This document shows positions 9,809 through 20,194 of a DNA stretch of 64,000 nucleotides, piece by piece. A program made the translations under genes and the position numbers. This stretch comes from Sulfurimonas sp. CG01_land_8_20_14_3_00_36_23 (GTDB taxonomy: Bacteria > Campylobacterota > Campylobacteria > Campylobacterales > Sulfurimonadaceae). The notes below the pieces were generated by a model. That model made no database searches. It worked only from the letters and a program-made list of their open reading frames with translations, and was not told the DNA's origin. The DNA is taken from NCBI GenBank assembly GCA_002781365.1, contig PETN01000073.1, positions 1 through 64,000 on the forward strand, in the 5' to 3' direction. Each line of letters starts with the position of its first letter. The first letter of the stretch is position 1.

Positions 9809-10792
9809 ATGAATAACCTCCAAGAACAACTCCAAAATATAAAAAATCAAGAAAATGGATACGCTAAAAGTCATAAAACTTTTGATGAACAATTAAAAAT
9901 CTTAAAAGAAAGAGATTTGATTATATCAAATGATAAATATGCCTTCACAAAATTAAATCACATTAACTACTATAGACTAAGTGCATATTTTTTACCGCTT
10001 CAGTACAAAAAAGAGTCTGAAAATAAAAACAAGTTTTTACCAAACACTGCTTTTGAAGATGTGGTCAAGCTTTATTATTTTGATACTGAACTGAGAAAGA
10101 TTATCTTTGAAGCCATAGAGAGTATAGAGATATACTTTAGAACACAAATAGCTTATCATCATTCCTGTCAGTATGAACCTTATGGATATTTGGATCAGAA
10201 AAATTTTCAAACAAATCAAGAGTTTTATGACAAAATCATCAAGACACTCAAAGATGAGACGGGGAGAGCCAATGAAGAATTTGTTTCTCATTTTGAAGAT
10301 AAATATAAAACAAAAGATTTGCCGATTTGGACTTTGGTAGAAGTCATATCCTTTGGAACTTTGTCCAAAATGTATAGTATTTTGAAAACAGATGAGCAAA
10401 AAAAAGTAACATATCAGCTTCGAGGTATCAATAACACAGTTTTTAAAAACTGGCTTCATTCATTGTCAGTTTTACGAAATATATGTGCTCACCACAGTAG
10501 ATGTTGGAACAAAACATTGGGCGTAAAATTTGAAGTACCCAATAAACTAGAAAGTTTTAAAAAAATAAACAAAACAATCATAGATGAAAAAACCAATCTA
10601 ACAAGCACCATCTACATGAACGACAAAGTATTTTTTGCTTTGAGTGTGATTGAATATATATTGGCTTGCATAGGCGAAGATGAAGTCGAGTTTAAAGAAA
10701 AGATTAAACAATTGCTTCAAAAATATCCACATGTAGATAAAAATGCGATGGGTTTTGTAGATAACTGGGAAGAATTGGAGATGTGGAGATGA
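9809..10792 (+). CDS. Abi_2 (AbiD/AbiF-like) abortive-infection family protein
   Basis: N-term SHKTFDEQLKILKERDLIISNDKYAFTKLNHINYYRLSAYF; HEPN-like RNxxxH (LRNICAHHSRCWN). Confidence 0.88.
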   Translation: MNNLQEQLQNIKNQENGYAKSHKTFDEQLKILKERDLIISNDKYAFTKLNHINYYRLSAYFLPLQYKKESENKNKFLPNTAFEDVVKLYYFDTELRKIIFEAIESIEIYFRTQIAYHHSCQYEPYGYLDQKNFQTNQEFYDKIIKTLKDETGRANEEFVSHFEDKYKTKDLPIWTLVEVISFGTLSKMYSILKTDEQKKVTYQLRGINNTVFKNWLHSLSVLRNICAHHSRCWNKTLGVKFEVPNKLESFKKINKTIIDEKTNLTSTIYMNDKVFFALSVIEYILACIGEDEVEFKEKIKQLLQKYPHVDKNAMGFVDNWEELEMWR

Positions 10793-10826
10793 GTATTTTG
10801 AGTTATATGAAGAGGAAGATATAAAT
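10788..10826 (+). pseudogene. second decayed hsdR 3'-end fragment (DEYFELYEEEDIN)
   Basis: Resembles hsdR C-term REEYFELQREIYR in the same phase; lies exactly between two cassettes. Confidence 0.55.
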
Positions 10827-13800
10827 ATGAGAAAGTTAAAAATTATTTCATGCAAAGTAATTAATCAAATATTGATTTTCAGTATTCAATTCTTAAAAAA
10901 AATGCATTTAAAAGTTATTGATAAATTTGGTACTTCACTAATTGATAATCCTGATAAATATGAATCACTTATCCCAAATGATAAAGCAGATACAGATAAC
11001 CAATATTCAAAGATGCTTCAAGTAGCTCTTGAAACACCAAAGAATAATAATATTGCTGTCACAGGAACTTATGGTTCAGGGAAAAGTAGTTTTTTAAGAA
11101 CTTTTGAAAAGAAACATCAAGAGTGGGAATATTTGCATATTTCATTAGCCACTTTTCAAGATATAGTTATTAACAACATGAAAACTGAAGAACCAATAAA
11201 AGATGTAGACAATGAACCACCAACTAATTCAAACGGAGTTACAACTCAACCTAAAATTGGTTATGAGCAACTAAACCAAATTCTCGAAAAAAGTATTCTA
11301 CAACAAATTTTTTATAAAGAAAAAGATAAAACTATTCCATTTTCAAGATTTAAGAGAATTAACAATATCAAAAAAAGTTCTCTTATTTTTCATAGTATTT
11401 TCATTGGAATGTTCTTTCTATACTCTCTTGCTATTTTTTTACCAGAAAAAGTACATCAATTTTTCATGTGTGATGTAAAGGAACAAATACTTGAATATCC
11501 ATTTATTTCATGGATAATGTTTTTTATTTTAGTTTTTTACTTTTATAAAATTTTCCAATATTTTATGAAATTACAAGTTAGTAAATTTAATATTAAAAGT
11601 GGTGAAATAGAGGTAAACAATAAAGATAAAACATCAATTTTAAATGAACACTTGGATGAAATTTTATACTTTTTTGAAGTTACTTCGTACAATGTAGTTG
11701 TAATAGAAGATTTAGATAGGTTTGGAAATACAGAAATATTTATTAAACTTAGAGAGTTAAATACTCTGATAAACAATTCAAAAGATATTAACAGAAGAGT
11801 AGTTTTTGTCTATGCCATAAGAGATGATATGTTTAAAGACAAAGATAGAACAAAATTTTTTGATTTTATTATCCCAATAATTCCATATATCAACTCTTCT
11901 AGTTCCTTTGAAAAGATAAAAGAAAAATTTAAACATGACAATATAGATATAGAATTTTTGAGAAATATTTCTCTTAGAATCGATGATATGAGATTGCTCA
12001 TCAACATAGCTAACGAATACAAAATATATAAACATAAAATAGGAAGTGAAAGGCTTAACAGAGAACGATTATTGGCGATGATAATCTACAAAAACTTTTA
12101 TCCATCAGACTTTGCAGAACTTCATGTTAATCAAGGGAATGTATATGAAATTTTTAATCAAAGAACTAAATTTATTAAAAATAAGTTAGAAAAAAATAAA
12201 CAATTTCAAATTGACAAAAATAAAGAAATTAGTGAATTAGAAAGCAAAATAATTTTAGAAAAACAAAAATCTATTACTGAATTGAGAATGGTTTACATTT
12301 TAAAGATATTTGAAACTGTAAATAATGTGAGTTTCTTTGTAAATCCGACAACATATACCATTTCAAATATTACAACAATTTGTAAAGATGATATTTTTTG
12401 GCAAATAGTCAATACAAAAGTTTTTGCAAGAGCAAATGGACATCAAACCCAGCCATTTAGCCAAGTTGAAAAAGCAATAAATCCTGATTTTACTTACGAA
12501 GAAAGAGAAAAACTAATTATTGAACATCCAAATGAACAACTTGAACAGCTCAAAGAAGATTTACAATCATTAGCAGAAAATGCAAATGAAATCAAAAAAT
12601 ACAATATTAGTCAAATTGCACAAATAGAAGATAGTAAGATTTTTGAAAAAATAGAAAAAGAAAATTTATTAAAATTTCTTATTAGAGATGGTTTTATTCG
12701 AGAAGATTATTATGATTATATTTCTTATTTCTTTCCTGGTAGTTTAACTTTAAAAGATAGAGATTTTGTGTTATCAGTAAAAGACGATAAACCCTTAGAA
12801 TTTGAATATTTACTGACAAATATAGATGAAGTTATTAAAAACTTAAAAGCTAAAGAGTTTGAATCTAAAGCAATATTGAACTTTAATTTATTAGATTACA
12901 TGCTAAAGGAAAATATTAAGGGAGAAAAATTTGATAATTTTATCAGCAATTTATCTGATGGCAGCGATGTATCTAAAAAATTTATTTTATCCTTTCTTCT
13001 AATCACGCAAGAGCAAGATAAATTCACAAATATAATAGTAAAAAAATTTAAGAATATATGGCTTCATATTTTTAAAGAATCACCTTTAACATTTGAAAAA
13101 CAAAAAGAATATTTTCAGATTTTTTTAGAAGCGTTGGATAAAACAACTTTAACATCTCTAAATGTTGATAATGCTATTAAGACTTTTATTGAAGAGAACT
13201 CATATCTTCCAAAGTATGGTGCAAGTAACGATAAATTTGAGTTTCTAATTTTAGAACTTCAAGTAAAATATAAAAAATTCAATACTGATGATTTTAAAAA
13301 TGTTGCTTTAATTATTGCTTTTATTTTTAAAAATAATTTGTATGAATTAAATCAAGAGATGATAGAACGTTATATAGGACGATTCACATTAAGTGATACA
13401 ATGAAAAATAAACTGTTAGTTTCAAACTATACTGCAATAAATGAAGTTGATACTACAACAAAAAGTCTTTTAGAATATATTCATAATGATATAAACATGT
13501 ATGTAGAAAATGTGCTTTTAAAGATTCCTGAAAATACACAAGAGTCTGAAACTATGATTGTAGAATTATTAAACAATGAGGATTTAGATCTAAAAAATAA
13601 AAAAGCGATAATAAAAAAAGAAGAAACAAAAATCAGTGATATATCAACTATACCAAATGAACTTTGGATAGATTTATTGCAAAAAAATAAATTAAGTGCA
13701 AATTGGAATAATTTATTGCATTACTATCAAGAAAACAATGAACTTGATCAGTATTTATTAGCTTTCTTAAATATCAACGAGAACTATCAAGAATTAGCAA

Positions 13801-14552
13801 AATATAAAATGAATAATAAAGAAGTGTTCGGAGATGAACTTTTACAAAGCATTTCAAGGGAAATACTAAAATCAAATCAACTAAGTGATGAAGCTTATAG
13901 TTACTTGATTAAAAGTATAATTTGGAAATTTCTAGATTTGAATATGGACTTATTATCAAGTATTAAAGTTGATGAAATCTTAGCAAATCAAAAAACAACT
14001 CTAAATCAAACTATAATTAATAGTCTTAAAAAGAATTTTCCTGAGAAGCAAATTAAACTAATTGAAAGTTTTAGAGATGAGTTTTTAGAAAAATACGAAG
14101 AGCTTACTTTGGATGAGGATAATTATACTCAAATCCTAGAATCAAACAAATTTAGCAAAGGTGAAAAAGTTTCAATAATTGAAACAATAGATTTGACATT
14201 ATTGGAAAGTGAAGAATTGGTTCATAAAATTATTGCTTTATATATAGATATTGAAGATAATATTTCAAAAGATTTATTTGATAAATTATTTGAAATTAGC
14301 GACCGTGAGAATGCTTTAAAGCTACTAACAAAACAAATACCCAAATTAAGTAATGATGAGATTTCAACCTATTTAAATCGGTTTCAAGGGCAGTATCCAA
14401 AGTTAACTGAAATAAGTGCAAGACCTTTGAAGATGCCTAATAATGTTATTAATCAAAATCTTGTAATAGCATTGGAACTGAAACAGTATATTTCTTCAAA
14501 ACATATCCTTGATAAGGAAATAAAAGTAAATCGGAAAAGAAAAATAAAATGA
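10827..14552 (+). CDS. large YobI-like P-loop NTPase with two transmembrane helices (start may be the internal ATG at 10902)
   Basis: NNIAVTGTYGSGKSSFLRTFEKKH Walker A, YNVVVIEDLDRFGN Walker B, two hydrophobic segments about 190-245 aa. Confidence 0.75.
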   Translation: MRKLKIISCKVINQILIFSIQFLKKMHLKVIDKFGTSLIDNPDKYESLIPNDKADTDNQYSKMLQVALETPKNNNIAVTGTYGSGKSSFLRTFEKKHQEWEYLHISLATFQDIVINNMKTEEPIKDVDNEPPTNSNGVTTQPKIGYEQLNQILEKSILQQIFYKEKDKTIPFSRFKRINNIKKSSLIFHSIFIGMFFLYSLAIFLPEKVHQFFMCDVKEQILEYPFISWIMFFILVFYFYKIFQYFMKLQVSKFNIKSGEIEVNNKDKTSILNEHLDEILYFFEVTSYNVVVIEDLDRFGNTEIFIKLRELNTLINNSKDINRRVVFVYAIRDDMFKDKDRTKFFDFIIPIIPYINSSSSFEKIKEKFKHDNIDIEFLRNISLRIDDMRLLINIANEYKIYKHKIGSERLNRERLLAMIIYKNFYPSDFAELHVNQGNVYEIFNQRTKFIKNKLEKNKQFQIDKNKEISELESKIILEKQKSITELRMVYILKIFETVNNVSFFVNPTTYTISNITTICKDDIFWQIVNTKVFARANGHQTQPFSQVEKAINPDFTYEEREKLIIEHPNEQLEQLKEDLQSLAENANEIKKYNISQIAQIEDSKIFEKIEKENLLKFLIRDGFIREDYYDYISYFFPGSLTLKDRDFVLSVKDDKPLEFEYLLTNIDEVIKNLKAKEFESKAILNFNLLDYMLKENIKGEKFDNFISNLSDGSDVSKKFILSFLLITQEQDKFTNIIVKKFKNIWLHIFKESPLTFEKQKEYFQIFLEALDKTTLTSLNVDNAIKTFIEENSYLPKYGASNDKFEFLILELQVKYKKFNTDDFKNVALIIAFIFKNNLYELNQEMIERYIGRFTLSDTMKNKLLVSNYTAINEVDTTTKSLLEYIHNDINMYVENVLLKIPENTQESETMIVELLNNEDLDLKNKKAIIKKEETKISDISTIPNELWIDLLQKNKLSANWNNLLHYYQENNELDQYLLAFLNINENYQELAKYKMNNKEVFGDELLQSISREILKSNQLSDEAYSYLIKSIIWKFLDLNMDLLSSIKVDEILANQKTTLNQTIINSLKKNFPEKQIKLIESFRDEFLEKYEELTLDEDNYTQILESNKFSKGEKVSIIETIDLTLLESEELVHKIIALYIDIEDNISKDLFDKLFEISDRENALKLLTKQIPKLSNDEISTYLNRFQGQYPKLTEISARPLKMPNNVINQNLVIALELKQYISSKHILDKEIKVNRKRKIK

Positions 14553-14763
14553 CCTATTTACCCCAAAACCCACCATCTCAAGAAAGTCTATTTTGATTTA
14601 TTGAAAAAATGGAGAAATTTCGACACATTAAAAAAATACACCGAAAAAACGCAATATTTTCGACATATCCCATAACCTATGAGTAAAAAACAGAGAAATT
14701 TACCCATAGCTCAAAACCTATGTCAAAAAAACTAAAAAATTTACACATTACAAAAGGCAAAAT

Positions 14764-16251
14764 TTGGAAAGCAAAATAAACAGAATAACAGACATATTAA
14801 GAAGAGATGATGGGATTAGTGGTGCTATGATGTACACTGAGCAGATCTCTTGGATACTTTTTCTAAAGTTTTTAAGTGATTTAGAAGATGCAAAAGCTGA
14901 TGAAGCGTTGCTTATCGGGCAGGAATATACCTACATTTTAGATGATAAATTTAAGTGGAGTAATTGGGCATGTCCTAAAAAAGATGGGAAGATTGACCTT
15001 ATCAATGCTAAGAGCGGTGAAGACCTTTTAGAGTTTACAAATAAAGAGCTGTTTCCTTATCTTAAAGGGTTCAAATCAATTACTCAAGACCCAAAATCTA
15101 TCAAGTATAAGATAGGTGCTATCTTTGAGTATTTGGACAACCGTATCGCAAATGGGCATACTCTTAGAGAGGTGTTAGACATCATTGATTGTTTAGATTT
15201 TCACAATCAGGCAGACCTGTTTCAACTCTCGCTTATTTATGAAAAACTTCTCAAAGACATGGGGAGTGACGGCGGTAACAGCGGAGAGTTTTATACTCCT
15301 CGTCCGCTTATCAAAGTCATTGTCGATGTGTTAGACCCAAAAGTTGGGCAGACCATTTACGACCCTGCCGTGGGAAGCTGCGGATTTCTCATCGAAGCGT
15401 ACAACCACATACGCTACACCGACATAAAAGCGAACAAACAGCGAGAACTCTCAACAGAGCAGTTGAAGTTTTTAAACGAAGACACTTTTTTCGGCAATGA
15501 AAAAACTCCGCTCTCCTATGTCATGGGCGTTATGAATATGATACTCCACGGAGTCGAATCGCCAAACATCGCAAAAGCAAATACTCTCACAAAAGACATA
15601 CGAGGCTTGGAAGAAAAAGATAGATTTGACTGCATCTTGGCAAATCCTCCTTTTGGCGGAAAAGAGAACGACAGCATCCAACAAAATTTCCCTATCAAAT
15701 CTAATGCTACCGAGTTACTGTTTTTACAACACATGATGAACTATCTTAAACTTGGTGGCAGATGTGGTGTAGTTATTCCTGAAGGTGTTTTATTTCAAAC
15801 AAACAATGCCTTTCAATCAGTTAAACAAGAGCTTTTAGAGCGTTTTAATGTACACACGATACTTAGTTTGCCATCAGGGGTATTTTTGCCGTACAGCGGC
15901 GTTAAAACGAATGTCATCTTTTTCGATAGAAACGGCTCGACCTCGGAGATATTTTATTACGAACTCAATCCCTCATCCAAACTTACGAAAAATAAACCCA
16001 TCAACAATGACCACTTCAAAGAATTTTTGTCCGTATGGAAAGATAGAACCATCACAGAAAACAGTTGGATTGTAAATATTAACGATATAAAAGATTTTGA
16101 CATATCTGCGAAAAATCCAAATCGCAATGAAGCAATAGAACATAAATCACCGATTGAGTTAGTGGAAAACATCAAACTCAACAATAACGAAATAAATGAT
16201 TTGATGGATGAAATTGAGGCTATATTAATTGGAAAAGATATCAATGAGTGA
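14764..16251 (+). CDS. hsdM: Type I restriction-modification M subunit (HsdM), TTG start
   Basis: GGNSGEFYTPRPLIKVIVDVLDPKVGQTIYDPAVGSCGFLIEAY and ILANPPFGG (NPPF) motif. Confidence 0.95.
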   Translation: MESKINRITDILRRDDGISGAMMYTEQISWILFLKFLSDLEDAKADEALLIGQEYTYILDDKFKWSNWACPKKDGKIDLINAKSGEDLLEFTNKELFPYLKGFKSITQDPKSIKYKIGAIFEYLDNRIANGHTLREVLDIIDCLDFHNQADLFQLSLIYEKLLKDMGSDGGNSGEFYTPRPLIKVIVDVLDPKVGQTIYDPAVGSCGFLIEAYNHIRYTDIKANKQRELSTEQLKFLNEDTFFGNEKTPLSYVMGVMNMILHGVESPNIAKANTLTKDIRGLEEKDRFDCILANPPFGGKENDSIQQNFPIKSNATELLFLQHMMNYLKLGGRCGVVIPEGVLFQTNNAFQSVKQELLERFNVHTILSLPSGVFLPYSGVKTNVIFFDRNGSTSEIFYYELNPSSKLTKNKPINNDHFKEFLSVWKDRTITENSWIVNINDIKDFDISAKNPNRNEAIEHKSPIELVENIKLNNNEINDLMDEIEAILIGKDINE

Positions 16252-17458
16252 GTTGTATGAACTTCCGAATGGATGGGAGTGGAAAAAATTAGGGTCACTA
16301 TCAACTACAACGAGTGGGGGAACTCCAAAAAGAAATGAAAAATCTTATTGGAATGGAAATATTGGTTGGTTAAAAAGTGGTGAACTTAATGATGGCTATA
16401 TTGATAAAGTAGAGGAGCTGATTACGGAAGAAGGATTAAAAAAATCTTCTGCTAAATTATTTCCAAAAGGAACATTACTTATAGCTATGTATGGAGCTAC
16501 AGTAGGCAAATTAGGAATTTTAGATATTGAAACAACTACCAATCAAGCAATATGTGGGATTTTGAATGATAAAAAAATGTTTATTACCAAATATATGTTT
16601 TATTTTTTGAAAAGTATCAAAGAAAAAATGCTTATTGATTCATTTGGTGGAGCACAACCAAATCTAAGCCAAACATATATAAAAGATATAGATATCCCCC
16701 TCCCACCACTCTCAGAACAACAAAGAATAGTTTCTAAATTGGATTTACTCTTTGAAAAAATAGATAAAGCAATAGCCCTACATCAAAAAAATATAGATGA
16801 AGCTAATGTATTTATGGGAAGTGTTTTGAATGATGTTTTTGGAGAGCTAAAAATCAATAAAACAATTCCACTAAAAGATATTACAACAAAAATTGGAAGC
16901 GGTGCAACTCCTAGTGGTGGGCAAAAGGCATATAAAACTGAAGGTATAAGTTTAATTAGAAGTATGAATGTTCATGATAATGGTTTTAGAATAAAAGGTT
17001 TAGCTTTTATAGATGGTGAACAAGCAAAAAAACTTGATAATGTAACTATTGAAGAGAATGATATACTATTAAATATTACGGGTGCTTCTGTAGCTCGTTG
17101 TTGTATAGTAGATAAAGATTATTTACCTGCAAGAGTCAATCAACATGTTTCAATTTTAAGATTAAAAGATGGAATGATTCCTAGTTTTTTACATTATTAT
17201 TTAATTAGCCCATCAATAAAATCAGATTTACTTTTCAGTTCTTCTGGTGGTGCAACAAGAGAAGCTATTACAAAAAGTATGCTTGAAGAATTTCAGGTTC
17301 CCGTTGTATCACTTTCTATTCAACAAAAAACAGTCAAATATCTGAATGAAATCTCACAAAAAATAGAAAAAGTTAAATCAGTTCAAAAAGAAAAAATGGC
17401 AAATCTAAAAGCATTAAAAGCTTCTATTTTGGATAGTGCGTTTAGGGGAGCGTTGTAA
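16229..17458 (+). CDS. hsdS: Type I restriction-modification specificity subunit (HsdS), two TRDs
   Basis: Two half-repeats (ELPNGWEWKKLGSL...PLPPLSEQQRIVSKLD; second TRD ending QQKTVKYLNEI); overlaps hsdM end. Confidence 0.93.
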   Translation: MEKISMSELYELPNGWEWKKLGSLSTTTSGGTPKRNEKSYWNGNIGWLKSGELNDGYIDKVEELITEEGLKKSSAKLFPKGTLLIAMYGATVGKLGILDIETTTNQAICGILNDKKMFITKYMFYFLKSIKEKMLIDSFGGAQPNLSQTYIKDIDIPLPPLSEQQRIVSKLDLLFEKIDKAIALHQKNIDEANVFMGSVLNDVFGELKINKTIPLKDITTKIGSGATPSGGQKAYKTEGISLIRSMNVHDNGFRIKGLAFIDGEQAKKLDNVTIEENDILLNITGASVARCCIVDKDYLPARVNQHVSILRLKDGMIPSFLHYYLISPSIKSDLLFSSSGGATREAITKSMLEEFQVPVVSLSIQQKTVKYLNEISQKIEKVKSVQKEKMANLKALKASILDSAFRGAL

Positions 17459-17507
17459 CACTCAAGCACTCTCTACCGAAGCCAAGGCATCGGTTCCTTC
17501 TATATTT

Positions 17508-17550
17508 TGGCATGTGGAAATAAAGTGAACTTTAATATTTCCACATGCCA
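17508..17550. repeat. inverted pair of dispersed motif forming a 15-bp perfect stem (TGGCATGTGGAAATA / TATTTCCACATGCCA)
   Basis: Direct reading; downstream of hsdS, likely also a terminator-type hairpin. Confidence 0.97.
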
Positions 17551-17597
17551 AACTCCAAACTATGGCAGATTAAAAATTAAATAGTATAATCCTAACA

Positions 17598-18074
17598 ATG
17601 AAATATATACTTTTGATTTTTACACTTATCTTGAGTGCTTGTAGTGTGAAGAGCTATGAACACACTTCTTCTAAGATTATCATCATCAAATCACCCAAAC
17701 TTAAGTTCGCTGACCTTGGTTATATTCGTAATAGCGGCAAGAGCGTGGAGCTTGAACTTTTTGTGGCGGGCAAGGCAGTAGAGAAAATCACGCTCAATCA
17801 TCGTGTTTGTACGAGTGAAGGGTGTATGGACAAAAGAAGTTTTAACAAAGAGTATTTGAGTGCCGCTTACCCTGATGATATGTTGCAAAACATCCTTCTT
17901 GGTCGTCCGATTTATGCTGGGCTAAAGCGGGTTCAAACGGCAGATGGGTTTGAGCAAAGGGTTGAGACTCAGCATGTGGAAATAACATACAGTGTAAATC
18001 CACATGCCATTTATTTTAAAGACACAAAGAACAAAATTTTAATAAACATAAAAGATATGGAGCAAAGAAGATGA
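17598..18074 (+). CDS. putative lipoprotein
   Basis: [15 protein letters not shown] lipobox. Confidence 0.7.
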   Translation: MKYILLIFTLILSACSVKSYEHTSSKIIIIKSPKLKFADLGYIRNSGKSVELELFVAGKAVEKITLNHRVCTSEGCMDKRSFNKEYLSAAYPDDMLQNILLGRPIYAGLKRVQTADGFEQRVETQHVEITYSVNPHAIYFKDTKNKILINIKDMEQRR

Positions 18075-18919
18075 GTAAAAAGTTTGTAGGCGCACACACT
18101 TCGGCAAGCGGTGGTGTTTTTAACGCAGTAACAAATGCAGAGGCAATAGGTGCAAAAGCTTTCGCGCTTTTTACAAAGAACCAGAGACAGTGGGTTGCAA
18201 AAGAGTTAGATACGCAGACGATAGATAAGTTTAAAGAGGCACTGCAAAAGAGCGGGATTTTACCAAAGCATGTTCTCCCTCATGACTCTTACCTTATAAA
18301 CCTTGGAAATCCAGAGGCTGACAAACTGGAAAAATCGAGAGAAGCCTTTATAGATGAACTCCAAAGATGTGCGCTTTTAGGACTCGACAGACTCAACTTT
18401 CACCCTGGGAGTCACTTAAAAAAAATTTCGCCAGAGGCATGTTTGGACACGATAGCGGACTCTATCAATATCGCACTTGAGAAAACAAGCGAAGTGAGTG
18501 CCGTTCTTGAAAACACGGCAGGGCAGGGAAGTAACCTCGGCTGGCGTTTTGAGCATCTCGCGCACATCATAGACAAAGTCGAAGACAAATCCCGCATAGG
18601 TGTTTGCATAGATACCTGCCACATGTTCACAGCAGGATATGACATCCGAACAAGAGAAGCGTATGATAAAACTTGGGCGGAGTTTGAAAAGATAGTCGGG
18701 TTTAAATACCTCATGGGAATGCACATCAACGACTCTAAACCAGACTTAGGCTCACATGTAGATAGACACCACTCACTAGGTCTTGGAAAAATAGGGCTAG
18801 ATGCTTTTAAATTTATTATGAATGATGCGCGAATGGATGATATTCCTCTTATTCTTGAAACTATTGATGAGACAATTTGGAAAGATGAGATTGAACTTTT
18901 ATATTCGTTTGAACTTTAA
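18071..18919 (+). CDS. nfo: endonuclease IV
   Basis: [71 protein letters not shown]. Confidence 0.97.
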   Translation: MSKKFVGAHTSASGGVFNAVTNAEAIGAKAFALFTKNQRQWVAKELDTQTIDKFKEALQKSGILPKHVLPHDSYLINLGNPEADKLEKSREAFIDELQRCALLGLDRLNFHPGSHLKKISPEACLDTIADSINIALEKTSEVSAVLENTAGQGSNLGWRFEHLAHIIDKVEDKSRIGVCIDTCHMFTAGYDIRTREAYDKTWAEFEKIVGFKYLMGMHINDSKPDLGSHVDRHHSLGLGKIGLDAFKFIMNDARMDDIPLILETIDETIWKDEIELLYSFEL

Positions 18920-18968
18920 GTTTAGATTGAGTAATATCGTTCCAGAAATTTCCTTAGGAGGAGTTAAG

Positions 18969-20186
18969 ATGAATAAAATTGCTCTATTATCACTAGCAGC
19001 AGCTTCTGTTTTAATGGCAGGAGGATATAAAATACCAGAGACTTCCCTTAATGGAGTTGCTTTGAGTGCGGCAAATATTGCACACAACAAAAGTGCGGAT
19101 GCAGCTTACTATAATCCTGCAAATATGGTTTTTATGGAAAATGCAAGCTATTTAGAAGTGGATTTGACTTCTATTGGTTTGGATCCTGTGAATTATACTG
19201 GAACACATGCTGGCACGGCTTCTTATGTACATAACATTGACGCACAAAGTGAGAGCTTTATTCTTCCATCTGTTCATTATGTATCTGGCAAAGCTGGTGA
19301 AGCTCGCGTTGGTCTAAGTATAGTAGTTCCTGGCGGTTTATCAAAGCGATGGAGTACACAACCAGCGAAAAGCACAGCCGAAGAGTTTACACTTCAAGTA
19401 GTTGAAATCAATCCGAGTGTGGCTATTCCTCTGAGTGAAAAAGTTGCACTTGGCTTTGGATTTAGAATTGTTCATTCTTCAGGTATCGTAAAGGCATCTG
19501 GCACGCACCCAACGTATGGCGCATACTCTCAAGATATGAAAGGCGATTCGATAGACTTCGGCTACAACTTGGCGCTTGCATATAAGCCGACTTCACAACT
19601 CGATGTTGCTTTAACATACCGTTCAGAGGTTAAATTAACAGAAGATGGAAGTGCAGATTTATCTATGCCTCTTGCAGGTGTAGCAGCAAACAATTATGCT
19701 GCACAAGTAACGATTCCACTTCCTGCAACTGCTTCTGTCGCACTTGCATACACTTTGCCTTCAAAAACAACAGTAGAGTTCGTCTATGAAAGAAATATGT
19801 GGTCCGCGTATAAAACATTAGATTTTAACTATACGAATGCTTATGCAGAGGGTGCATTTGGAACGGCTAAAACTAAAGATTGGAAAGATACAGATACATT
19901 TCGTTTAGGTATTACCCAAAATTTAGATAAGATGACTTTAATGGCGGGTGCTGTTTATGATAAATCACCAACTCCAGACGCAACTCTTGGGTTTGAGTTA
20001 CCAGACTCTAACAGCCTTTCAGTCTCTTTAGGTGGGCGTTACCAAATGAGCGAAGCAGTAGATATTGGCTTATCTGCGCTTTACTCAATGAGAGAGAGTC
20101 GTACAGTAAGTAACACCTCTATCAGTGGTGAATTTACAAACTCAAACGTACTTATAGTTTCAGCGGGCGTTGGCTATAAATTTTAA
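18969..20186 (+). CDS. FadL/OmpP1-like outer membrane protein
   Basis: Signal peptide MNKIALLSLAAASVLMAGGYKIPETSLNGVALSAANIAHNKSADAAYYNPANM; beta-barrel C-terminus ending in F; ORF track start at 18822 is too far upstream. Confidence 0.85.
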   Translation: MNKIALLSLAAASVLMAGGYKIPETSLNGVALSAANIAHNKSADAAYYNPANMVFMENASYLEVDLTSIGLDPVNYTGTHAGTASYVHNIDAQSESFILPSVHYVSGKAGEARVGLSIVVPGGLSKRWSTQPAKSTAEEFTLQVVEINPSVAIPLSEKVALGFGFRIVHSSGIVKASGTHPTYGAYSQDMKGDSIDFGYNLALAYKPTSQLDVALTYRSEVKLTEDGSADLSMPLAGVAANNYAAQVTIPLPATASVALAYTLPSKTTVEFVYERNMWSAYKTLDFNYTNAYAEGAFGTAKTKDWKDTDTFRLGITQNLDKMTLMAGAVYDKSPTPDATLGFELPDSNSLSVSLGGRYQMSEAVDIGLSALYSMRESRTVSNTSISGEFTNSNVLIVSAGVGYKF

Positions 20187-20194
20187 GGGATTAT

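Noticed and set aside
10734-10741. CCACATGT-type partial matches to the dispersed motif (also 18619, 58834)
   Set aside because: Match only 7-8 bases; expected by chance and not counted.
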